Assembly: GCA_022605405.1 (NCBI GenBank)
Contig: JABYQQ010000017.1
Coordinates: forward strand, 1,211,243-1,275,242
From: Earliella scabrosa
Lineage: Eukaryota > Basidiomycota > Agaricomycetes > Polyporales > Polyporaceae
Direction of reading: 5' to 3'
Length of the DNA: 64,000 bases
Shown here in pieces: positions 55,974-64,000 of the stretch. A model generated the notes under the pieces. It made no database searches. It was given only the letters and a program-made list of their open reading frames with translations, and was not told where the DNA came from. The first letter of the stretch is position 1. Every line of letters starts with the position of its first letter. The position numbers were made by a program, and so were the translations under genes.

Positions 55974-57830
55974 TGATCATATCAGCGCTCGCGACCGTGC
56001 ACACGCATACATATCCGCCCACGTCCGGGCCCTCGTGCGTGAGGATGACAGGCGTGTCCCCAGTCATATTGACCGTTCCAAACGCGTACCCATTGGCCAA
56101 AGTATTGCTCGAGTGCGACCCACCCTCTCCGCCACTCTCGCGCGCCCACGCGATACGCGCGCCGTCGAGGCGCACGCCCATGCGGTTGCTCGCCGGGCTG
56201 ACCGTCCAGTGCGTAGCGAAGAAGTCGGAGTCGGGCGTGATGAGCGTCAGTCGCATTGCGGGTCAGGGAGGACGCGGATCGTCCAGTCGGATGGGTAGGT
56301 GGGTATTTGCTCCGATGGGAGCGAGAGGGCACCGGCATGGAGGGGGAGACGGAGGGGGTCGCAGGAGGCGAGCGCAATGTGGTCGCCAGCGGTGAGCGGA
56401 CGACCTTGGTAGCCTCCGAGACCCATGGAGGTTGCTTTGCAGCCCAAGTACTTCGGGATCTCCGGGAAGCCGCCTTGCACTGCAAGATACGCTCGCATGC
56501 CCGTACTCTGCACGGTTCCAACTGCAAGCTTGCTGCCGGCGGGGACGACGACCCGCTCCTACATCTGGACCTCTACGCCGTCCACCGCAACCCTCGCTGG
56601 AGCGCCAGTGACGGCGACCACAGCAGGAGAGTGGAAGAGCAGGCGGAAGCCGGTGAGCGTCATCTCGAGCCCCTCTGTGCCAGGGCCGTTCCCGACGAGA
56701 ACATTCGCCATCCGGAACGCGAACGCGTCCATGGGGCCGCTGCGCGGCATGCCGAGGCCGATCCGACGACCGAGGCAGTCTTGCACCGTCGTCTCGATGC
56801 CGCCGCTCAGCACCGTGAACGCTCTGCACCGAGCTCCAACTGACCAGAGGAAGTGCAGGGCTCCGAACGTACCTCGGCGTGTAGGAGAACGACTCAAGGA
56901 ATGTCGTAGTCGCATTCCCGGCCTTGAACGTGTCCGACGCGCAGATCACGCGCAGGTTGTTTGGCGGGCCGGCTACCTTCGTCCTCGCGAGCGCGTCCGA
57001 GAGGCTCTCGATCGCCTCTGGGCGGGTCGAGCCGGTCGCGATGAGCTTGCACGCGAAAGGGTCGTAGTGCTTGGTTATGCCTTGGAGGATCATGAGTTCG
57101 ACAATGTCGAGGCCGGGGTTGACTTGCTCGGTGACTGGGTGCTCGACCTGCTCCGCTATGCTGTGAGATGATGCTCGTCTGCAGCTATGGACATACGCAC
57201 CTGGAGACGCGTGTTCATCTCGAGGAAGAACTCCGCGGTGTGATCGTCCACCAGGAACTCAACGGTACCGGCTGATTCGTATTGAACGCGCTCAGCGAGA
57301 CGGACTGCAGCTGCGCACATCTTTGCCTGTACGTCTGCATGTGAGGAGCCAGTGAGTACGTAGACGATGCTGGACAGCGTGAGCGTACCGAGATGGCGGA
57401 TCATGAAGGGATTGGGGGCCTCTTCGATGACCTTTTGATGCCGTCTTTGCACGCTGCACTCGCGCTCGCCCATGTGCATGGCATGGCCGTGCCCGTCTCC
57501 ATACATCTGAGTCAGTAAGAACTCGCAAGAGGGGGCGGGCAGTGCCGCTCACCTGCACTTCGACGTGCCGAGCCGAGGGATAGTATCTCACGATGAACAG
57601 ACCGTCGTGGTGGAACAGCGTCTAAACGAGCAGCCGTCAAACGCATGGCGCTCTCGACATATACAATCGTACACTTACAGGCGTGCGAGCTTGTGGGAAA
57701 CCTCTCCTCAGCACACCGACACACCACGAGACCCTTCCCCCGCCTCCCGCCGTGGACTTGATCATGACCGAGAACCCAATCTCCTGTGCGACCAAGACCG
57801 CCTCCTCCACGTCCCGCAGGAGTGCTCGTA
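55974..57830 (-). pseudogene. Partial, broken copy of lamA
   Basis: It corresponds to lamA from inside the biotin-carboxylase domain ([20 protein letters not shown]) to the end of the KipA-type half ([11 protein letters not shown]). The lamA N-terminus, KipI half and biotinyl domain are absent. Lesions: a frameshift after STAGGGG, loss of about 73 codons (GITK joined to HYDPF), TAG for the Trp codon after EVQM, and a frameshift after PDPQCD. Introns are kept, so it arose by DNA duplication, not retroposition. lamB was not copied with it. Confidence 0.9.
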
Positions 57831-58810
57831 CGTATGCGGGTACGAGTCGTCCGTCGGGTCGTCGGCGGGCTACAAGGCTGTCAGCGGATGCAGGAACGCG
57901 AGTCCTACGTCGGCATTGAGCCATGTCTATGTGTCGTCATCCGGAATCTCCCCCAGGCCCTTGAGACACCCGCAGACGACGATGTTCTCCCAGCCCTCGA
58001 CGCTCTTGAACATCGCAGGCTCGCAGTCGAGCTCGGCGCGACTGATGTGAACGCGAGCGTGCTACCGCCGCTGCACGCATCGATAGCAGGGATAAGGAGT
58101 GAGGGGAGGAATGTGAGAGGGGCGGGATTGCGCGGACGGAAGAGGTGCGGGTTTAAGGTCGCAAGTTCGGTGGGGATGGAGCGGAAGCGCGAGTGAGGAT
58201 GGACGAGTATTGAGCATTGGGTGTTTCGGAGTGAGTGCTTGATCTTGCTGCGTGAGGTCTAGATGGCATAGAAACGACACTGAAGCTCGGCGCTCGCAGG
58301 AAGGCCAGACAAACCTAGACAAGCAGGAGCGTTGAGAAAGGTTTGTTACCGCACGGTCGAGCGAGCAATGATACACGCGATCAAACACGATCATTTCAAG
58401 ACGCGTCGCTCACGGGGGTGCAGGGTTCACTGATGAATCGCGCACGGGGAGTCGACAGAAGATGTGTATCATAATGTCGGAGCTCGCGATATTCACGCGC
58501 GTTTCCGCTGATTTGCGAGTGCTCGTTGTATCCTAACCAGACGCAAGGACACTTGGACACTTAGCTCCAGCAAGACACTTATCTCGAAGGGCTTTCGCGG
58601 CACGAGAGTGCGCGCACGGACTGCCACCAGAAGACGTACGGTATGACGCTCACGGGATCCCGGCCACCTCAAACGGAGCGAGAGAGAGGGAGAAAGCCCG
58701 AGAAGAGAGAAAGGGTGGGCGTATGAGATAGAAACACCACCGGAGGTTTGATCGTCCGATGGATGAGGAGATCGAACGGGAACTTGTTCATGCGAGGAGA
58801 ATGGCTCACC
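57831..58810. other. No recognised gene
   Basis: On the minus strand 57933-58050 reads as a short exon-like frame (ELDCEPAMFKSVEGWENIVV) ending in a stop, directly before the lamA relic; family unknown. The rest is featureless. Confidence 0.35.
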
Positions 58811-59452
58811 TCAATGCGCTGTAGGTCCTGGAGGCCCTTCTGGAGAATTGAGACGACACCGTTGGTGTCGAGGTCGATGCGAAGACGCTGAAGGCGGCCT
58901 CGCGTCGGGGCGAAGACCTGGGGCTGTAGGGTGGATGGCAGCGCTTGATGTCTGGAGAGGTCGATGGCGGTGTCGACCGTCTTGCGGCGGACAACGGCGG
59001 AGGGTTCATGAGAGAAGGATGTGCTGGAGGGCCTCGATGGCGGGCGCGTCGAGACGGTTGTAGAGAGCGACACGGTGGGAGGTGGAGGGACGAGGCGTCG
59101 GAGGAGAACGAGGGAGAAGGAGCGCATCTGGGGGGGAATGGAGACGTGAAGATGAGGGAAAGAAAGCCGGGGAAGGACTCACCAGCTCGGTGTCGACCGG
59201 GGTCGCAAGCTGCGCAATCGCCAAGAGAAAGAGGTTCGGAGTGCGCGCGAGCCGGAGGCTGTTGTCGACAACCTGCTCCGCGCTGGTCGCCGTCGGACGC
59301 GTTCAGGGACTGCGATGGATGTGCGGGCAGGGTACGGACCTGGACCGAATCTAGTTGTCGCCGAGGATGAGGCCTAGGTTGGAGAGTATCTGGCTGATCT
59401 CTGCCGTCAGTCACCTCGGGGGGTACTCTGGGGGTACTATCACGTCTGCCAT
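58811..59452 (-). pseudogene. KAP121: Importin-beta3 (Kap121/PSE1) N-terminal relic
   Basis: From the ATG at 59452: MADVIVPPEYPPR then a stop, ISQILSNL and LGDN in another frame, LARTPNLFLLAIAQLATP, DTEL at a GTGAGT donor, MRSFSLVLLRRL, LDAPAIEALQHILLS, HEPSAVVRRKTVDTAIDLSR, and VVSILQKGLQDLQRIEV at a donor. The order equals the first HEAT repeats of the family (about 190 of roughly 1,100 residues). Stops and at least three frame changes show it is dead, and the remaining nine-tenths are missing. The parent gene should be elsewhere in the genome. Confidence 0.75.
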
Positions 59453-60128
59453 TGTTGTCTGGAGAAAAAGCGCGAGGGAGGAGCGTAAGCATGGGTGAGA
59501 AGAAACATGAACAAGCTCGCGAGTCGCGACGAGCCTCTCCATCCGCTCAGGCGCTCGCAGTATCGCTCACGTGCTTCGCGACGCGCGCGCCTGCCAGTCT
59601 GAGGCTCTCTCTCTCTGTTCCTCTCGCTCGAGCTCGCTCTTTCGGTTCCTCTCGCTCGTCCACGCTCGTGCATATCCGCGCTGAGGCATATGTCATCGTC
59701 TCTCCTGCTTGCTTGTGCTCTCGACCGGCCTTGCGTTGCTCTCCTGAATCGTTTTCCTCCTTCGAAGCTCTCGCGACATTTAACTAGTACAAGCTCACCC
59801 ATCCTGCGCTAGACCCTGAGTCGTTTTTTTTGCCGTAGCTTGCATCCCCACGTGCTCCCTGCGCCCACCAATGTCTTCTCCTTTCGCCGCACCCAGCATC
59901 GGTGGCCCAGAGCGATCGCGGTTACAGCCTGAGAGGAGAGCAGGACGAGGAAAGGTGGCAGTGGAAGAAGCTCGAGGACAAGGACGAGGGGGAGCGGATT
60001 CGTGAGGACTGGGCCTTAGAGGTGTGCACTCGCTGCTTGTCCCTTCTGCTCTTCCCGTCCGTATCTGCACACGCCGTGTCCAGCGGCGACGATGTCTGCC
60101 GCCGATTGTCGACACCCGCTCTCCCAGT
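59453..60128. other. No confident gene
   Basis: A plus-strand opening at 59871 (MSSPFAAPSIGGPERSRL) changes frame into ERWQWKKLEDKDEGERIRED; it may be the start of an unknown gene that has decayed. The upstream 59560-59680 is a ctctctctc/gctcg-rich pyrimidine tract resembling a fungal promoter. Confidence 0.3.
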
Positions 60129-60822
60129 AGTGAATGCAATTCACCCAGCACGGTGCGACGCAGAGCGCCCACGAGGCGCCGACACCTGCCGAATCGGGTT
60201 TGCATCAAGCACGTGAGCTCAGACTTCGTCGCAAGACTCAAGTGAGGTCGTACGCGCGTAAGTACTGTGTGTCCTTCGTAAGATTGCCAGTGCACAGGGT
60301 AGAGCTGTTGGAAGGAAGACAAGCCTGTCATTGGGAGGAGGAAGGAAATCCGATGGCAAGGAATGGATAGTATACCCGGGCAGAGTACTAGCTAGTAAGG
60401 GCCGCACACCACTTGACAGCACATCCCAAGTTCTCGCCGACATCATCTGATATGTGCAGCGCAAAGGAGATCTCAGAGACGATAATTCACCGTGTGAGCT
60501 CCGCCCAAACAGGCATCCTCACTCATGGGAGACTCGGATGCCCCCTCCTCGGCTTCAAAGTTAACTTCGTGATAGTCCTAGTATTTGTGCATATCTATGA
60601 TCTATCTTCACTATACACCAAGAACTCTATGGTACAACTTGAAAGGTGGCAGGTACTGGACGTGACGAAGCACAATCAGTACCTCAGGTGCTGAGACTTG
60701 AGTGCAGAGATGCGACGCGCTGCTAAGTCTGAGCTCACGTGCTTGATGCGAACCCGATTCGGCAGGTGTCGGCGCCTCGTGGGCGCTCTGCGTCGCACCG
60801 TGCTGGGTGAATTGCATTCACT
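60129..60822. repeat. Inverted repeat, 98 bp arms, one mismatch
   Basis: The left arm 60129-60226 and right arm 60725-60822 are reverse complements with a single difference (gggtttgcatc versus gggttcgcatc), around a 498 bp spacer. The outer end of each arm begins AGTGAATGCAATTCAC, itself a small palindrome. The spacer holds no recognised gene. Confidence 0.9.
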
Positions 60823-61920
60823 TCTCCCAGTCCGTCACCACAAACACACGGGGCGCGGCGCTTCTATCCATCACTCACACCGTCTTCTCTCACGCAGGTT
60901 GCCTCGGCTGCAAGCTACTTAGCGTCAACTCAACACTCTAGCCCTCGCCCTCTGACTCGTTCACCCAACACTTCAACCCGTAACACTCCAACCGTCACTA
61001 ACAATTTATCAGCTATTGGTCATCCATATTCATTCCCTCCCCACATCATTACCGCCTACTTTTATGAGATCATCAAGTCTAAAATGTAATGTTATACAAT
61101 CACACACAGTCTACAGACAGATTTGTTGAGACAGATGGGATCAGGGTTATGAGATACTTTCCACTCTCGTTGGATTGAAAATAAGCCCTAGACCTAACCC
61201 CCTGGTAGGGTTTATAAACCCCAGCCTAGGGTTTATTCCATCATGCCCCTAGGCGTGCACACTCATGTCGCACGCTTGCCTTGTCCTGTCACATAGCACA
61301 GTCAGTGTGCTCATATTCCCAGTGGACGCAGACTAAATCATTTTGGATTTTCTCTCATCATATTCATGAATTTTGTCGCTTTTGTAGTGGCCGTACGTAA
61401 GTCAGAAAATTATAACACATCAAAATGTCGGCCCATTCTTGCTTACGATCTTTTTCGTGCTCACAGAACTGTGACATCAGCATTTAAACAATCTATTCTA
61501 GCTTCGATACATCTCTGGTGATTTTATGATACTATTTGCATGAATTATGGCGAGTTCAACGTAGCAGTAAACAACTCATACATTTCGCTGCAGAGTTGCT
61601 TCTGAAATTGTTCTAATTGTCCCCAGCAACTATTATTCTCACCACAATGCTGAACATAACTCATTATTCACCAGCTGTATGCAATGCCGCTGTGTGCATC
61701 ATTATTATATAGTAGTACGCGGCACCTCTTGACACCGGGCCCAGCTGTCAGCTCTCTGCTTGACCAAAGTCAACCATTTAAAGGGTGAAAGTTACGTTCA
61801 GGTAGGGTTAGTTATAGGTTAGACTAAAGATTTTGACCCCCCGAGCGTGAGCAGGCGCCTAAATGTCACTGTCAGGACAGCGGGGTCGAGTTTTGAAAGT
61901 GGTCTCTGACCACTGAATCA
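60823..61920. other. AT-rich gene-free DNA
   Basis: The least GC-rich long stretch of the window, with no ORF worth naming. A local palindrome gggtttataaaccc lies at 61207-61220. No repeats of element size were seen. Confidence 0.5.
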
Positions 61921-62100
61921 CCCCGCATGCGCGGAGGCTCCGCGCGTGCGGGGTGTACATGGTCTCCAAGTGTGCTCACACATCTCCTCGCACACGCGGA
62001 CCCTCCGCGCATGCGGGGTGTAGATCATCTGCTCCATGCTCTGATATCGTTCACATGGCGAGTTCATCCCGCACGCGCGGACGTACCGCGCATGCGGGAT
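61921..62100. repeat. Three GC-rich palindromes in a row
   Basis: 61921-61953, 61986-62018 and 62066-62100 each fold into a 14-15 bp stem with loops of 3-5 nt. All are versions of CCCCGCATGCGCGGA...TCCGCGCATGCGGGG. Centres are about 65 and 81 bp apart and each is followed by tgta or tgt(c)gat. They sit in otherwise AT-rich DNA. Confidence 0.85.
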
Positions 62101-63140
62101 GTCGATGCCCATTCAACACTTCTGTACATGTATCTCCCTGCAAACGCCTACCTGTCACGTTCGCCCGGATCTTCGATCTTTGATGTCCAACCTACTGTCA
62201 CGTCTGCGGCGGTCCAAAGCCAAGTCACATCAAGAATGTGTAGTGCGTACATGATACTAAAACCACAGATGCCAGTTCGCAATCTTGCCCCTGCTACGTC
62301 ATCCCCGCCCTCTGCGCATCCTCCGCCGCCGCCTGGTACACAAGCTCCTCAATCACGGGAGGGACGCCTGCAGGCAGGTTGATTGCCCGACGGCGAGCCA
62401 CCGCCACGTCCGCTGACCTCCAATACAACAGACACTGGCATACAATTAAGCAAGCTCAACCCGTTCGAGTTCTGAATGTGCTCACCCGGTCAAGTGGTTG
62501 GCACACCTTGATTTATAAGGGTGTAAAGTCGGGTGGGTACAGGTTAAGGCAGGGTTATTCTTAGTTTACCGCGCGAGAACCCCGCGAACGCAGAGAGACT
62601 GCGTTAGCAGGTTGTACAATGACATGTAATCGAGTGATTAAGCGGGCTAGACTAGGGCGGCACAACAGCAATCTATAGCAAAGCCAATGGCTCGCCAGTA
62701 CAGTCTGTCTGAGTCGCCGGGACTCTGCAGTACTGGCAGCAACCAGGATGCGACATGGGGTGCGCAAGCGATCACCCTCGGATGTCCGACTGATGACTAA
62801 GAAGCACGCACTCGTGTATTAACCTGCGCGCATTGGGGCGAGATCGCACAGAGAGGCCGTAGGACAGAAGCTGCACGAACGGACAATAAACAAGATTCAT
62901 TGAGAGAGCGAGACAGAGCGCTGACGCTAAGAGAGAAGCTGGCGTAGCCGGTCACAGTCCCAAAATGGAAATCAAAGCGCTCGCGCGCACACCTGCTTGC
63001 AGCCTGCACGAAGACGTAACGAATACAGCGTGGTCGACTGCCACCTGTCCCCTCCTCTTGCCTCTCACTCTCATCTCCCCCTCTGGTCTCTCTCCTGTCA
63101 CTCCGCCGTATTCGCTCTGAACCGTACGAAGTCTTGTGAA
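62101..63140. other. Intergenic, promoter of the last gene
   Basis: No gene recognised. A pyrimidine-rich tract (cctcttgcctctcactctcatctcccc, 63053-63080) about 70 bp before the start codon is typical of strong fungal promoters. Confidence 0.4.
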
Positions 63141-64000
63141 ATGGTGAGTGCCGTTCACAAGGTCGATATAAGACGGACTAACCTTTGGTACAGTCTACAC
63201 CCAAACCGAGAAAAGCAGGCCCCGGAAAGGCCTCGGTGAGCTGTCTCCTTAATACTTTTAGCTTGACCGTGCAGAACCCAACGACGATGAGTGCTGATAC
63301 GAGTTGATGCTCGTGCAGCAATCGGTGGCGTCAGGTGCGGCGAAGAGCAAGGACAAGGGGAAGGCGAAGGCGACTGAAGCGGTGGACGCGACGGAGGAGA
63401 TCGAGGTACCAGAGGGTAGTGCAACGGAGGAGGGCGATGACGGGTCGGGATACGAGGATGCGAAGGTATGTCACCCTCTGCTGGTGGTGTCCGCCCGTTG
63501 AAGACAAGAACGAGGGCACGCAGGTCAAGAAAAAGCGCAAGATGAAGGTCACGAAGCCGAGCGTTGAGATTGACGACGCAGCAGCATCGTCGGCGGCGAT
63601 GAACGAGCTGGACGAGGTGCTCGACAAGGCGACGTTAGGCTTCACGAAGCTCAACGTTCTGCAGCCACCTCACCCGACCATGTCGTACAACTTCGGGTCG
63701 GTGAACAACCGCGCGATTCACGAGGGCAGCGTTCAGAAGCTCCTTGCGAGTTTCATTGCGAAGGGCAAGGAGGGCGGTAAAGCCGGCTCGGAGATTGTTA
63801 TTCTGGTCGAAGAGGGGTGGCTCAAGCCTGGATCGTACACGCGCGATGGCGCGAAGTCGTTCAAGCAGCTGCCGATGGCCGAGTTCACGGACGCTGCACA
63901 GGGCAAGGTGATCGAGTTTCTCTGTGGCCACCACCGCACAGTCGCATCGGAGCGCTATCTCGCATGGGCGTCGGAGCAGCACACAGCCCATCTGAACAAT
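63141..64000 (+). CDS. ParB/sulfiredoxin-like-fold protein, 3' end outside window
   Basis: Exons 63141-63143 (only the ATG), 63194-63235, 63319-63465 and 63524 onward join in frame. A Lys/Pro-rich start (MSTPKPRKAGPGKAS) and acidic linker with KKKRKMKVTK (likely nuclear signal) precede the domain NNRAIHEGSVQKLLASFIAK, GSEIVILVEEGWL and FLCGHHRTVASERYL. The layout 'residue list, helix, V, then GxHR.xA' resembles the ParB-N/Srx fold, where GxHR-type residues bind nucleotide. This assignment is by pattern, not by a search; a different alpha/beta protein is possible. The downstream part is cut by the window end, so domain partners are unknown. Confidence 0.6.

Noticed and set aside
61190..61240. 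Repeated taggg/ccctag stretch as telomeric or LTR end
   Set aside because: It is a short local palindrome around gggtttataaaccc with no partner repeat.

Overview
The window reads as nuclear DNA of a filamentous basidiomycete, most likely an Agaricomycete. Genes are split by many 45-70 bp GT-AG introns. F-box/LRR proteins are expanded, a small seven-helix membrane family typical of mushrooms is present, and there are a GH16 glucanase, an Mx-type dynamin and nuclear tRNA genes, one of them with an intron. Nothing is prokaryotic. The order-level assignment (Polyporales-like) is a guess from protein flavour only.

Layout. 0-8 kb: two tandem copies of a unit (small secreted protein + HNH-nuclease-domain gene). 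The left HNH gene is intact but has a 994 bp intron swollen by an insert of about 0.9 kb. The right unit holds two decayed HNH copies and a 419 bp MITE with hairpin ends. 8-15 kb: an MFS permease of the allantoate (Dal5/ACS) type and an SNG1-like DUF3533 membrane protein, both on the minus strand. 15-26.6 kb: two copies of a 4.5-5 kb unit (plus-strand F-box gene + minus-strand F-box-like/LRR gene). Each copy has lost a different gene, and one carries a 241 bp TA-flanked MITE whose empty site survives in the other copy. 26.8-33.3 kb: a divergently transcribed lamA/lamB pair (biotin-dependent lactam/urea-carboxylase-type enzyme and LamB/YcsF protein) sharing a 361 bp promoter. 33.3-38 kb: gene-poor. 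38-44.4 kb: seven-helix membrane protein, a 282 bp MITE, an F-box remnant, tRNA-Phe and GH16. 44.4-51.9 kb: gene-poor, with COX8 (COX7c family), tRNA-Thr and an uncharacterised basic protein. 51.9-55.2 kb: dynamin/Mx GTPase. 55.9-59.5 kb: two pseudogenes, a broken partial lamA copy and the N-terminus of importin-beta3 (Kap121/PSE1). 59.5-63.1 kb: gene-free, with a nearly identical 98 bp inverted repeat and a set of three GC-rich palindromes. 63.1-64 kb: the start of a ParB/sulfiredoxin-like-fold protein that runs off the window.

The best functional unit is lamA/lamB. In Aspergillus nidulans the homologous divergent pair is needed to use lactams such as 2-pyrrolidinone, and LamB/YcsF and the LamA carboxyltransferase halves correspond to the three subunits of bacterial 5-oxoprolinase PxpABC. 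The rest of the window is mostly a record of segmental duplication, decay and small non-autonomous transposons.
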